Source: Thermohalobaculum sp050331335 (GTDB taxonomy: Bacteria > Pseudomonadota > Alphaproteobacteria > Rhodobacterales > Rhodobacteraceae). From it: a stretch of DNA of 44,638 bases. The stretch is from positions 1 through 44,638 of the forward strand of contig JBHJGY010000030.1 of assembly GCA_050331335.1 (NCBI GenBank), given 5' to 3'. A program made the position numbers and the translations under genes. Shown here one piece after another: positions 1 through 8,631 of this stretch. The notes under the pieces were generated by a model. It was not told the DNA's origin and made no database searches. It worked only from the letters and a program-made list of their open reading frames with translations. Each line of letters begins with the position of its first letter. The stretch's first letter is position 1.

Positions 1-49
1 GCCGGATCGGGCGCGCCGGGTGGGCGGGCGGGGGCGCGGCCGATCCGGC
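1..49. terminator. Strong GC-rich hairpin downstream of ABC operon
   Basis: Bases 1-10 and 40-49 are perfect inverted repeats. The pairing continues inward after one mismatch (12-17 with 33-38), giving about 16 base pairs around a 15-base G-rich loop. It lies 30 bases past the stop codon of the minus-strand ABC ATPase gene, where a terminator is expected. A T-tract on the minus strand would fall outside the window, so whether it is an intrinsic terminator or only a 3' stabilising hairpin cannot be decided. Confidence 0.4.
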
Positions 50-79
50 GCCCCGCCTTGACCCAGATCCGCACGCGCC

Positions 80-1726
80 TCAGTTGCCCGCGGCCTCCAT
101 CTTGCGCGAGGCAAGCGCCCGTTCGAGCCAACCGATCTCCATCTCCGGAACGGACTTCAACAGCAGATCCGTGTAATCGTCGAAGGGCGGGGACAGCACC
201 TCGGATTTGGGCCCGAAGCGCACCACCCGGCCCTTGTACATCACAGCGATCGAGTCGGCGATCGCCCGCACCGTGGCGATGTCGTGGGTAATGAAAAGAT
301 AGCTGACCCGCGTCTCCTCCTGGAGCTCTTGCAGCAGCTTGAGGATCCCCTCCGCCACCAGCGGGTCGAGCGCCGAGGTGGGCTCGTCGCACAGGATGAG
401 CTCGGGCTCCGCGGCCAGCGCCCGGGCGATACAGACCCGTTGTTTCTGCCCGCCGGAGAGCTCGGCCGGATAACGCCGGGCAAAGCCGTCCCCCATCTCG
501 ATCTGGTCGAGCAGTTCTGACACCCGACGGTCCCGGTCGCGCCCGTAGAGCCCGAAATAAAAGCCGAGTGGGCGGCCAATGATCTCCTCGACCGTCTGGC
601 GCGGGTTCATTGCCGTGTCAGCCATCTGGTAGATCATCTGGATCTTGCGCAGCTGGTCTTTTGACCGGCTCTTCAACGCCTTGGGCAACTCTTCGCCCTT
701 GAACAGCACCCGCCCGCCAATAGGCGGCAGAAGACCCGTGATCACCCGTGCCGTGGTCGATTTTCCCGAACCCGACTCGCCGACAACGGCCAGGGTCTGT
801 CCGGTCGGAAGATGCATCGACACATCATGCAGCACCTTCACCTCGCCATAGGCGGCGTCGATGCCTTCGAGCCTGAGCAGTGCGTCCGACTGGTCTTCCG
901 CTTGGGGCTTGATCTCCGAGCGGACATTCAGAAGTTCCCGCGTATAGGTCTCGCGCGGCGCCTCGATCATCTGCTGTACATCGCCGTATTCGACCGTGTT
1001 GCCGTGACGGAGCACCATGATGTCGTCGGAAATCTGGGCCACCACGGCAAGATCGTGAGTGATGTAGATCGCGCCGACATTGGTCTCCTCAATGGCGTGC
1101 TTGATCGCGGCGAGCACGTCGATTTGGGTCGTCACATCGAGCGCCGTGGTGGGCTCGTCGAAGACGATGAGATCCGGCTCGGGGCATAGCGCCATCGCCG
1201 TCATCGCGCGTTGCAGCTGGCCGCCGGAGACCTGGTGGGGAAAGCGGCTGCCGAACGTCGCAGGATCCGGCAGGCCGAGGGTCTCGAAGAGCCACCTCGC
1301 CCGCTCCCGCGCAGCTCGGCGCGACATGATCCCGTGTTTGAGGGTCGCCTCGATCACCTGATCGCCCAGCCGGTGGGCCGGATTGAAGGCCGCCGCCGCC
1401 GATTGCGCGACATAGGTAACCCGCGCGCCGCGGATCCTGCGCACCTTCGCCTTGGACATCGCCAGGATGTTCTCGCCTTGCAGCCAAACCTCACCGCCAG
1501 TGATCCGCACCCCGCCCCGGCCATAAGCCAGCGCCGCCAGGCCGATTGTGGACTTGCCCGCACCGGACTCGCCGATCAGGCCGAGCACCTTGCCCTTGCT
1601 GATCTGGAACGAGACGCCATGGACGATCTCGATATCCTTCGGCGGCTCGTCCGGCGGATACACCGTGGCGCCGATCTTGAGGTCGCGCACATCGAGGACC
1701 GGCGCTTCGTTTGGACGATCGCTCAT
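80..1726 (-). CDS. Fused dipeptide/oligopeptide-type ABC transporter ATPase (DppD-DppF like)
   Basis: Double ATP-binding subunit (548 aa) that would power the two permeases encoded just upstream. Each half carries a complete nucleotide-binding domain. The first has a Walker A GESGAGKST, a VSGGQ signature and a Walker B ending in VFDEP. The second has GESGSGKST, LSGGQKQR and LCDEP. Opp/Dpp systems usually have two separate ATPases, so this is the single-chain version also known from GsiA/YejF. The start at MSDRPNEAP is chosen because its ATG overlaps the permease stop as ATGA; the reading frame stays open further upstream, but that part overlaps the permease gene and looks non-coding. The C-terminal part of each half has the oligopeptide-transporter type extension. 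Substrate is not readable from the sequence. Cytoplasmic face of the inner membrane. Confidence 0.93.
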   Translation of the reverse strand: MSDRPNEAPVLDVRDLKIGATVYPPDEPPKDIEIVHGVSFQISKGKVLGLIGESGAGKSTIGLAALAYGRGGVRITGGEVWLQGENILAMSKAKVRRIRGARVTYVAQSAAAAFNPAHRLGDQVIEATLKHGIMSRRAARERARWLFETLGLPDPATFGSRFPHQVSGGQLQRAMTAMALCPEPDLIVFDEPTTALDVTTQIDVLAAIKHAIEETNVGAIYITHDLAVVAQISDDIMVLRHGNTVEYGDVQQMIEAPRETYTRELLNVRSEIKPQAEDQSDALLRLEGIDAAYGEVKVLHDVSMHLPTGQTLAVVGESGSGKSTTARVITGLLPPIGGRVLFKGEELPKALKSRSKDQLRKIQMIYQMADTAMNPRQTVEEIIGRPLGFYFGLYGRDRDRRVSELLDQIEMGDGFARRYPAELSGGQKQRVCIARALAAEPELILCDEPTSALDPLVAEGILKLLQELQEETRVSYLFITHDIATVRAIADSIAVMYKGRVVRFGPKSEVLSPPFDDYTDLLLKSVPEMEIGWLERALASRKMEAAGN

Positions 1727-2676
1727 CCGCGGCCTCCTTTCAGGCTGGCGGTGCGGTTGAGCATCCAGTCGACCACCATGTTGACACAAACGGCAAGGAT
1801 CGCGATGGCCGCGCCGGGATAAAGCGCGGCCGGCACGAGGAAGATGATGCCGTCCTTGTTGTCCTTGACCATGCCCCCCCAATCGGCCTCGGGAGGCTGG
1901 ATGCCGAGCCCAAGGAAGCTGAGCGTCGAGAGGAAGAGCACCGCGAAGGCGAAGCGCAGGCCGAATTCCGCGATCAGCGGCGTCCAGACATTCGGCAGGA
2001 TCTCGCGGAAGATGATCCAGCGCCAGCCCTCGCCGCGCAGGCGCGCCGCCTCAACGAAGTCCTGCACGACAACGTCCACGGCGACCGCCCGACCCAGTCG
2101 GAACACCCGGGTCTGGTCGATCAGCGCCATCACCGCGACAAGGATGAAGATGTTCTGCGGCAAGGCCGCGAGCACCACGAGCGCGAAGATCAGCGTCGGG
2201 ATCGCCAGCAGCATGTCGTTGACGCGGCTGAGGATCTGGTCGGTCCAGCCGCCGATCACGGCGGCGGTGAAGGACAGCAGCATCCCGATCGAGAACGAGA
2301 TCAACGAAGCGGCGAGCGCGATGGCTATCGTGGTCTGCGCCCCGTAGATCAACCGAGAAAGCATGTCGCGGCCGAGATTGTCGGTGCCGAGCCAATGCTC
2401 GGCCGAGATCGGTTCCCACGGGCTGCCCAACACGGTGCGCTCGCCATAAGGCGCGATGGCCTCCGCATACACCGCGATAAAGATGAAGAAAACGCAGCCG
2501 AGCATGGCGATGCGCGCCGACCAGGGCAACTTCGACCATCGCGCCAGAACCAGGTAGAGCGCGAGGAAGGGCAAGAGGTCGATCCCGGCAAGCGCCAGGC
2601 GCTCCAGTACGAGGATCAGGCTGCTGTCGAGGAGGGCCGCGCCTGCCCCCGCGAGCCCGTCGAGGACAGCGGTCAT
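1723..2676 (-). CDS. ABC transporter permease, DppC/OppC type
   Basis: Inner-membrane permease (317 aa) of a peptide/nickel/opine-type ABC importer. It shows an N-terminal membrane segment, the periplasmic GTDNLGRD motif typical of DppC/OppC proteins near residue 95, five further hydrophobic segments, and the cytoplasmic EAA loop (EAARLRGEGWRWIIFREILPN-like) that docks on the ATPase. The start and stop codons overlap those of the flanking transporter genes by four bases on each side, so the three genes form one translationally coupled operon. The N-terminal hydrophobic stretch before the family domain is somewhat longer than usual. Partner subunits are the permease at 2673-3632 and the ATPase at 80-1726. 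Confidence 0.93.
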   Translation of the reverse strand: MTAVLDGLAGAGAALLDSSLILVLERLALAGIDLLPFLALYLVLARWSKLPWSARIAMLGCVFFIFIAVYAEAIAPYGERTVLGSPWEPISAEHWLGTDNLGRDMLSRLIYGAQTTIAIALAASLISFSIGMLLSFTAAVIGGWTDQILSRVNDMLLAIPTLIFALVVLAALPQNIFILVAVMALIDQTRVFRLGRAVAVDVVVQDFVEAARLRGEGWRWIIFREILPNVWTPLIAEFGLRFAFAVLFLSTLSFLGLGIQPPEADWGGMVKDNKDGIIFLVPAALYPGAAIAILAVCVNMVVDWMLNRTASLKGGRG

Positions 2677-3632
2677 TTCGGGTGCCTCAATCTGGGGTTG
2701 GCGAGAATGGAGCCCACATCGGCCATCATGTTGAGGATGATGTAGACAGCGGCGAAGACGATCCCGCAGGCCTGCACGACCGGCATGTCGCGGATCGTCA
2801 CCGCGTCGACGAAATATTGCCCCATGCCCGGATAGGCGAAGATCACCTCGACCACGACCACGCCGACCACCAGGTAGGCGAGATTGAGCGCGACGACGTT
2901 AATGATCGGTGCGACCGCATTGGGGGCAGCGTGCTTCCAGATGATCCGGAACTTCGAAAGGCCCTTCAACTCGGCGGTCTCGACATAGGCCGATTCCATG
3001 ATGTTTAGAATCGCGGCCCGGGTCATGCGCATCATATGGGCGATGACGACGACGACCAGTGTCAGCGCCGGCAGCGCGACAAGCTCGACATTGGCCCAGA
3101 GACCGTCGTTCCAGTTGGGGATGATCGGCGGCCCATCACCCAGTTGGAATGTCAGCGCGAAAAAGAAGATGAAGAGGTAGCCGACGAAGAATTCCGGCAT
3201 CGAAATCGCGATGAGCGACACGATGTTGATCACCCGGTCCGGTACCTTGTTGCGGAAAAGCACCGCGATCATGCCGAGAAAGATAGACAGCGGCACGGCG
3301 ATGACGGCGGCGACGGCGGCGAGGAAGAGCGTGTTCCCCAGACGCTTGGCGAGTTGGTCCACCACCGGCTGGTTATTGGCGAAGCTGTTGCCGAAATCGC
3401 CGATCACGACGCCAGCCAGCCAATCCACATAGCGCACCAGCACAGGCCGATCGAGCCCGTGCAATTCGCGCAAATTGGCGACCGTCTCTGGCGTCGCGCT
3501 CTGGCCCAGATAGGTTTCGGCGAAGTCGCCCGGCAGGGCCTCGATGCCGAGAAAGAGGATTGCAGAAATCGCGAGAATGAGCACAAAGCCGATGCCGACC
3601 CGCTTGACGAGGAGGAGAAGGACCGGGCTCAT
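2673..3632 (-). CDS. ABC transporter permease, DppB/OppB type
   Basis: First gene of the ABC operon, 319 aa, six predicted membrane segments. The N-terminus (LLLLVKRVGIGFVLILAIS) is the classic DppB/OppB first helix, followed by a periplasmic segment containing LPGDFAETYLGQSAT and HGLDRPVLVRYVDWL, and an EAA loop (ETAELKGLSKFRIIWKHAAPN region). I chose the ATG giving MSPVLLLLVKR because the 26 codons upstream in the open frame are Pro/Arg-rich and do not look coding. No gene for a periplasmic binding protein lies upstream, where it normally would be; the neighbour is the divergent gene at 3900. The substrate is therefore undefined. Confidence 0.9.
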   Translation of the reverse strand: MSPVLLLLVKRVGIGFVLILAISAILFLGIEALPGDFAETYLGQSATPETVANLRELHGLDRPVLVRYVDWLAGVVIGDFGNSFANNQPVVDQLAKRLGNTLFLAAVAAVIAVPLSIFLGMIAVLFRNKVPDRVINIVSLIAISMPEFFVGYLFIFFFALTFQLGDGPPIIPNWNDGLWANVELVALPALTLVVVVIAHMMRMTRAAILNIMESAYVETAELKGLSKFRIIWKHAAPNAVAPIINVVALNLAYLVVGVVVVEVIFAYPGMGQYFVDAVTIRDMPVVQACGIVFAAVYIILNMMADVGSILANPRLRHPK

Positions 3633-3899
3633 CGCGCAGGCCCTCCCCATATTTGGGCGGTGGGCGGGGCGCGGCGCGGGCGTGCAAAAGGTGTCACGCC
3701 TGTCCTCCACCGAGGCCGGCGACGGTCGTGATGCTCATTCCTGATTGTCCCTGTCGTATCTGATGTTGCCTTTGTCGTAAAAGACTGCCCGCAGCTTAAC
3801 GATCTGGCAAGTCTCATGGGCCGCACGGCCCAGGACAGGCTTTGCCCGGGCGCCCGCGCGTTATACGGTAGCATCGGCAGCGACGATCGGGAGGCGGCG

Positions 3900-4325
3900 G
3901 TGGCAGCCATCTACGAGCACACGCAATGGGCTTGGACCATCGCAGGCGTCTTCGCCGCGGCAATCGTGGTCTTGTTGTTGGCAAGCGGGGGCGGGCCCTT
4001 TTTCTGGTGGCCGAGCTTCGCCCTCTTGGCGATTTGGGGCACCTTTTCCTCGCTCACCGTGCGCATCGAGGGCGACACCCTTTCTTGGTGGTTCGGCCCC
4101 AAGCTCTGGTCCTATGAGCGCCCGGTCACCCGGATCGTCTCCGCCGAGCCCGTGGAGAACCGCTGGTGGTATGGCTGGGGCATCCGCGCCACCCCCCATG
4201 GCTGGCTCTACAACGTCTCGGGTCTCTCGGCGGTCGAGATCACGATGGCCGATGGCAGCCGGCTGCGCATCGGTACCGACGCGCCGATGGAACTGACCGA
4301 AGCCATCCGCGCGGCGCGGCGCTGA
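3900..4325 (+). CDS. Small two-helix membrane protein, unknown function
   Basis: A 141-aa protein when started at GTG 3900, which is preceded by GGGAGG at good spacing. An ATG at 3816 is in frame and would add 28 residues, but has no ribosome site. Two adjacent hydrophobic stretches (TIAGVFAAAIVVLLLAS and WWPSFALLAIWGTFS) form a membrane hairpin. The remaining 90 residues are soluble and resemble the beta-rich fold of bacterial membrane-anchored PH-like domains, with a Trp/Tyr-rich patch (RWWYGWGIR) and a strand ending in DGSRLRIGTDAP. That fold assignment is inferred from the pattern only. It lies divergently from the ABC operon and convergently with the methyltransferase gene. I do not recognise a specific function. 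Confidence 0.7.
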   Translation: MAAIYEHTQWAWTIAGVFAAAIVVLLLASGGGPFFWWPSFALLAIWGTFSSLTVRIEGDTLSWWFGPKLWSYERPVTRIVSAEPVENRWWYGWGIRATPHGWLYNVSGLSAVEITMADGSRLRIGTDAPMELTEAIRAARR

Positions 4326-4361
4326 GCCCGCGCCCGCACACGCGCCAGAGCCTCTGAGGGC

Positions 4362-5921
4362 TCACTCGGGCCGGTCGATGCCGGCGGCGATCTCCGACTT
4401 TCGCCGGGCCACGAAGTCACGGATCGCCTCCGACCGGTCCTCGGCCAGCGCCGGCTGCTCATAGGCCTGCAACGCCGATTGCCAGGTCTCGGTCGCCCGC
4501 TCGGTCGCGGTCTTGGCGCCGTCGCCCGTCCAAGTCTCGTGATTTCGCCAATCTGAGAGCATCGGCGTGTAGAAAGCGGTTTGATACCGCGCGAGCGTGT
4601 GCGGATCGCCGAAGAAGTGGCCGCCCGTCGGGACCCGGGCCAGAGCCTCCCGCCCAAGCGTCTCCGTATCGACCACTTCGGGCGTCAGGAACGCGTAGAG
4701 ATGGGAGAGCATCTCGGCATCAAGGACCACCTTCTCGAAGGACGCGCATAAGCCGCCCTCGAGCCAGCCGGCCCCGTGATAGAGGATGTTGGCGCCGCCC
4801 ATCACGCAGCCCCAGAGGGACATCATCGTCTCCCAAACCGCCTGAGCATCGGGCGCGTTGGAGGCATTGGAGGGCGTCGCGCGATAGGGAAGGCCATAGC
4901 GCCGGGCCATCTGGCCGCTTGCGATATTGGCCTTGGCGTTCTCCGGTGTGCCAAAGGCCGGCGCCCCGGAACGCATATCGACATTGGAGGTAAAGGCGCC
5001 GTAGATCGCCGGCGCCCCCGGGCGCACCAACTGCGCCAGCGCGATCCCGAAAAGCGCCTCCGCCGTCTGCTGGGCCATGGCGGCGGGCAAGGTGACAGGC
5101 GTCATCGCCCCCATCAACGTGAAGGGGGTAACCGTCACGGCCTGGCCGAGCGCGGCCATCTCCATCAGCCCCTCGGCCATGGCGGCGTCGAAGCGGCGGG
5201 GCGAGTTGACCGAGATGATCGTCGAGACCGCCGGGCTCTCGGCCATCTCCTGCAGCGTCATGCCCTTGGCGAGTGCCATCATGGCTACCCCGTCGCGGGC
5301 CCGCTCCGGCCCGATGGCGGTGACGTGGAAGCTCTTGTCGCAGAGCTCGAGATTGGCCTGGTAACAGTCGAGATGGCGGCTCTCTGGGGGCAGCTCGATC
5401 GGTGCGGAAACCTGATTTCCGAGCATATGGATCGCATTCAGCGACTGAGCCAGGCGGGTCAGCTCCCGGTAGTCGGCAAGGTTAGAGGCGCGGCGCCCGC
5501 GGACGGCGTCGTGCACGGCCGGAGGACCCGCTACCAGTGTTGCGATCACGCTGCGCCCGCCAATCTCTAGGGCACGCTCGGGATTGCGCGGAGTGAGGCG
5601 GAAGCGCGTCGGCGCACGGGCAACGAGTTCGAGGAGAAGCCCGCGGTCGATCCGCACGAGGCCTGTCGCTTCGTCCGTCTCGGCCCCAGCCGCCCGGAAA
5701 AGGCGCCGAGCCCGGGCGGACATCAGTTCGATCCCCAATTCTTCAAGGATCCGCATCGCCGTGTCGTGGATCTCCTCCACTTGATCCTCGGAAAAGACCG
5801 AAACTGGCGCGTAGGGGCTTTCGATCAGGGTCCAGGGTGGCTGGGCGAGCCCGGGCGCGCGACGGCGCCGGCCTCTGCGGGCTGCGGAACGGGCGTGCGG
5901 CAAGCGCCCTTCGATCGACAT
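4362..5921 (-). CDS. MttB-superfamily trimethylamine/betaine methyltransferase (non-pyrrolysine)
   Basis: Cytoplasmic methyltransferase of the MttB superfamily (COG5598), 519 aa, normal length for the family. Founding members move a methyl group from trimethylamine to a corrinoid protein using pyrrolysine encoded by an in-frame TAG. This frame has no internal stop, so it belongs to the non-pyrrolysine branch, where the characterised members demethylate quaternary amines such as glycine betaine, proline betaine, carnitine or gamma-butyrobetaine. The start at MSIEGRL follows AAGGGGAACGCCAC, a good ribosome site; the frame continues upstream for 120 codons without coding character. An Arg-rich N-terminal stretch (residues 9-21) precedes the TIM-barrel region. 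No corrinoid protein or reductive activase gene is visible nearby. It is divergent from the GlxA-type regulator at 6172, which probably controls it. Confidence 0.9.
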   Translation of the reverse strand: MSIEGRLPHARSAARRGRRRRAPGLAQPPWTLIESPYAPVSVFSEDQVEEIHDTAMRILEELGIELMSARARRLFRAAGAETDEATGLVRIDRGLLLELVARAPTRFRLTPRNPERALEIGGRSVIATLVAGPPAVHDAVRGRRASNLADYRELTRLAQSLNAIHMLGNQVSAPIELPPESRHLDCYQANLELCDKSFHVTAIGPERARDGVAMMALAKGMTLQEMAESPAVSTIISVNSPRRFDAAMAEGLMEMAALGQAVTVTPFTLMGAMTPVTLPAAMAQQTAEALFGIALAQLVRPGAPAIYGAFTSNVDMRSGAPAFGTPENAKANIASGQMARRYGLPYRATPSNASNAPDAQAVWETMMSLWGCVMGGANILYHGAGWLEGGLCASFEKVVLDAEMLSHLYAFLTPEVVDTETLGREALARVPTGGHFFGDPHTLARYQTAFYTPMLSDWRNHETWTGDGAKTATERATETWQSALQAYEQPALAEDRSEAIRDFVARRKSEIAAGIDRPE

Positions 5922-6171
5922 GTGGCGTTCCCCTTTGGTCTTTGGTCGTCGGCCTATGGTCATCGCGCCAGGTCGGCCTTGCTCCCGGCGCGCAACACTT
6001 GCGGCGGCGGTGTCTGGCGGCCTGCATCGACCGCATTTCTGATTACGATCCTCCGGGTTTCTGTCGTATTTGGCGCCAGAGACGCGACATCTGTGGACAA
6101 GACTTGGATTTTGACGTTCAGATGACGCTGTCGTGACGTCTGCCCGAGACAGATGTCCGAGGAGAGCTGAG
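5922..6171. promoter_or_regulatory. Divergent promoter region between methyltransferase and GlxA-type regulator
   Basis: A 250-base gap between two divergently transcribed genes must hold both promoters and probably the operator for the AraC-type regulator. I could not fix convincing -35/-10 pairs. The half next to the regulator is relatively AT-rich and holds a TTGACG at about 6110-6116 and repeated TGACG motifs (about 6111, 6123 and 6133), which are possible operator half-sites. This is positional inference, not a recognised site. Confidence 0.4.
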
Positions 6172-7167
6172 ATGAGACTCCGCGCCGCGGACCGCCGCCT
6201 GACTTCCATCGCCTTCCTGCTGGTGCGCGAGTTCTCGTTGATCTCCGTTGTGACGGCCCTGGAGCCCCTGCGTGCCACCAACCGGCTGCTCGGGCGGACG
6301 CATTACGAGTGGCGCCTGATCTCCGAAGACGGCGGACCGGTGCTCGCGTCGAACGGCATGGTGCTGGCAGTCGATGGCTCGATCAGCGAGATCTCGAACG
6401 ACCTCGCCCAAACCGATTTTCTTTTCGTCTGTGCCGGGCTCGATCACGACCCGCCCAATCGCCCGCGCCTGCATGCCCTGCTGACCCAAGCCACACGGCA
6501 CGGGGTAATCCTCGGCTCGCTGTCCTCGGGCACCTTCATTCTGGCCCGGGCGGGCTTGCTTGATGGTTACCGCTCGACGGTGCACTGGGAATTCCAACCG
6601 GCCTTCGAGGAAGAGTTTCCGGAGCTCGACTGCTCGCCGGGGCTCTATGTCATCGACCGCGACCGCTGGACCGGCTCGGGCGGCATCACCGGCCTCGATA
6701 TGATGCTTAACCTGATCGAACGGGACCATGGGGCCTCGATGTCCCGCTCGGTCGGCAACCAGTTCCAGATCGACCGGATCCGCAATGCCGGCGTGCACCA
6801 GCGTCCGGGCGCGTTGGAGCGGATGGAAACCTTGCCGGGACCCCTGCAGGACGCCGTCAACTTGATGATGGCCAATATCGAGAGCCCCCTGAAGATGAGC
6901 GCGATCGCCCGGGCGGTGGGGGTAAATCTTCGCCGGCTCGAGCGGCTCTTCCAGGCCCATCTCAACGCGGCGCCCGCCCACTACTACCGCCGCCTGCGCC
7001 TGGAGAAGGCCCGCGAACTCTTGATGCACACCAATCTCTCCGCGCTCGAGATCAGCGTGCTCACAGGGTTTTCCTCGAGCTCCCATTTCGCTATGGCGTA
7101 TCATCGTGCATTCGGCGTTAGACCGTCTGAAGCGCGGCGGGCCGAGCCTGGCACCCGCGTCACCTAG
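6172..7167 (+). CDS. GlxA/CdhR-family AraC transcriptional regulator
   Basis: A 331-aa transcription factor. Residues about 15-185 form a class-I glutamine-amidotransferase-like (DJ-1/PfpI) ligand domain (FLFVCAG, GSLSSGTFILARAGLLDG, followed by TVHWEF). Residues about 225-325 form a double helix-turn-helix AraC domain (SAIARAVGVNLRRLERLFQ, then LRLEKARELL and FSSSSHFAMAYHRAFGVRPS). Start ATG 6172 is preceded by GGAGAG; an in-frame start at 6133 would add 13 residues. Proteins of this architecture include GbdR and CdhR of Pseudomonas, which sense glycine betaine/dimethylglycine and carnitine. Divergent placement next to an MttB-like methyltransferase supports a similar quaternary-amine role here, but the ligand is inferred. 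Confidence 0.93.
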   Translation: MRLRAADRRLTSIAFLLVREFSLISVVTALEPLRATNRLLGRTHYEWRLISEDGGPVLASNGMVLAVDGSISEISNDLAQTDFLFVCAGLDHDPPNRPRLHALLTQATRHGVILGSLSSGTFILARAGLLDGYRSTVHWEFQPAFEEEFPELDCSPGLYVIDRDRWTGSGGITGLDMMLNLIERDHGASMSRSVGNQFQIDRIRNAGVHQRPGALERMETLPGPLQDAVNLMMANIESPLKMSAIARAVGVNLRRLERLFQAHLNAAPAHYYRRLRLEKARELLMHTNLSALEISVLTGFSSSSHFAMAYHRAFGVRPSEARRAEPGTRVT

Positions 7168-7202
7168 AGAAAACCAGTCACGCCCGAAGGGAGGGCCATC
7201 TT

Positions 7203-8165
7203 ATGACCGCGAAACCGAAGGTCCTGGTCACGCGCAAATGGCCGTCTGCGGTCGAATCCGTCCTCGCCGAGCGCTTCGACACCCAGTTCAACGAGGCGGA
7301 CAAAGCGATGAGCCCGGGCGAGCTGCGCGCCGCCCTCAATCTCTACGACGCGGTGCTGCCGACGGTGACCGACAAGCTGGGCGCCGATGTGCTCGAGCAC
7401 CCCGCACGCACCAAGATCCTCGGCAATTTTGGGGTGGGCTTCAATCATATCGACCTCGAGGCGGCCAAGGCGGCGGGGCTCGTCGTTACCAACACACCCG
7501 GTGTGCTCACCGACGCCACCGCCGATATCGCGCTGACCCTGATGCTCAACGTGATGCGACGCAGCTTCGAGGGCGAACGGATGCTGCGCGCCGGCGAATG
7601 GACCGGCTGGCGCCCCACCCAATTGATGGGCTCATCTCCTCAGGGCAAGACGCTGGGTATCATCGGCATGGGCCGCATCGGCAAAGCGATGGCCAAGCGG
7701 TGCCATTTCGCGCTCGACATGTCCGTCGTGTTCTATGATGCCTTTCTGGTCGCCGACCCCGGCGTGCCGGCCGAGCAACTGCCGACCGTCGAGGCGGTGC
7801 TGGAGCGCGCCGATGTCGTCTCGCTCCACTGCCCCGGCGGCGGCGACAACATCCACCTGATCAATGCCGAGCGGTTGGCGATGATGAAGCCCACTGCGTT
7901 CCTGGTGAACTCCGCCCGGGGCGACATTATCGACGAGGCGGCACTGGTCGACGCCCTGAGAACCGGCCAAATCGCCGGCGCGGGGCTCGATGTGTTCGAG
8001 CGCGAGCCGACCATCACCGACGCGCTCAAGACGATGACCAATGTCGCGCTCCTGCCCCATCTCGGCTCGGCAACCACCGAGACCCGCGAAGCCATGGGGA
8101 TGACCGTGGTAGAGAACGTCACCGCCTTCTTCGAGGACCGCGAGCCGCCCAATCGCGTCGCCTGA
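7203..8165 (+). CDS. D-2-hydroxyacid dehydrogenase (glyoxylate/hydroxypyruvate reductase type)
   Basis: NAD(P)-dependent oxidoreductase, 320 aa, interconverting a 2-oxoacid and a D-2-hydroxyacid; closest in motif layout to glyoxylate reductase GyaR. Visible features are the substrate-loop GNFGVGFNHIDL near residue 80, the nucleotide fold GMGRIG at 155-160, and the catalytic set Arg239 (NSARGDI), Glu268 (FEREP) and His286 (LPHLGS). The start ATG follows AAGGGAGG. It lies 35 bases after the regulator and may be cotranscribed with it. A role in removing glyoxylate or another oxoacid made during amine catabolism is possible but only contextual. A 13-base tandem duplication spans its stop codon. 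Confidence 0.92.
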   Translation: MTAKPKVLVTRKWPSAVESVLAERFDTQFNEADKAMSPGELRAALNLYDAVLPTVTDKLGADVLEHPARTKILGNFGVGFNHIDLEAAKAAGLVVTNTPGVLTDATADIALTLMLNVMRRSFEGERMLRAGEWTGWRPTQLMGSSPQGKTLGIIGMGRIGKAMAKRCHFALDMSVVFYDAFLVADPGVPAEQLPTVEAVLERADVVSLHCPGGGDNIHLINAERLAMMKPTAFLVNSARGDIIDEAALVDALRTGQIAGAGLDVFEREPTITDALKTMTNVALLPHLGSATTETREAMGMTVVENVTAFFEDREPPNRVA

Positions 8166-8179
8166 CCGCGTCGCCTGAC
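8154..8179 (+). repeat. 13-base tandem duplication across a stop codon
   Basis: CGCGTCGCCTGAC occurs twice without a gap at 8154-8166 and 8167-8179, followed by another CGCG. The first copy encodes the last codons and TGA stop of the hydroxyacid dehydrogenase, so the second copy repeats the gene end and its stop just downstream. This is a slippage-type duplication with no effect on the protein. Confidence 0.8.
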
Positions 8180-8212
8180 CGCGCAGCACGTCGACCGGAG
8201 CGCGTCGCCGCG

Positions 8213-8595
8213 CCGAGCGATCTCTTCATCCTGCGAGGTCCGCCAGAGCGCATACGTTCCGACAACGGCCCCGCTACGCTGCGCGACTATCGCTGCGCGA
8301 TGTCATGGAGCCGGGCTCACCCGGGGAGAACGGTTACGTTGTGTCGTTCAACGGCCGGTTCCGGGACGAGCTCTGAACAGTGAGACCTTCTTCTCGGTCC
8401 GAGAGGCCGCCCCTAGGGAAAACTATTCCCCGGATCGTTTTCTCGCCCTTCGATCCCTGATCCAACAGTGGCGTCGGCCTGACAACCCCGTCCGACCCCA
8501 CAGTGCTCTCGGCGACCAGCCGCCGGCTCCCAAGGCCATCGTGCCGCTCGACCAGAGGCCGGTCATGCACAATAATTTCAAACGAACCACTCGAT
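8213..8595 (+). pseudogene. Decayed IS3-family transposase (orfB 3' remnant)
   Basis: No intact frame, but three frames in order spell the integrase core of an IS3-family OrfB. At 8219 there is DLFILRGPPERIRSDNGP, the second catalytic-Asp region. From about 8301 comes EPGSPGENGYVVSFNGRF, holding the catalytic Glu region, ending in RDEL and a TGA. From 8373 comes LNSETFFSVREA, then WRRPDNPVRPHSALGDQPP and PKAIVP to a final MH. Intact elements read IRSDNGPEF ... YIEPGSPWENGY ... FNGKLRDELLN ... RPHSSLGYRPPAP. About 30 codons between the first two blocks are scrambled or lost and at least two frameshifts are present. The bases after MH (about 8570-8600, ending ACTCGATGGGGGC) look like the right end of such an element. 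No left end or target duplication is visible. Confidence 0.85.
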
Positions 8596-8631
8596 GGGGG
8601 CAGTCCACGCTCAGGGCTCCCGTTTTGCGAC

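Noticed and set aside
4362..5921. Possible pyrrolysine (amber) codon in the MttB-like gene
   Set aside because: The frame runs without any stop from start to TGA, so no UAG readthrough is needed.
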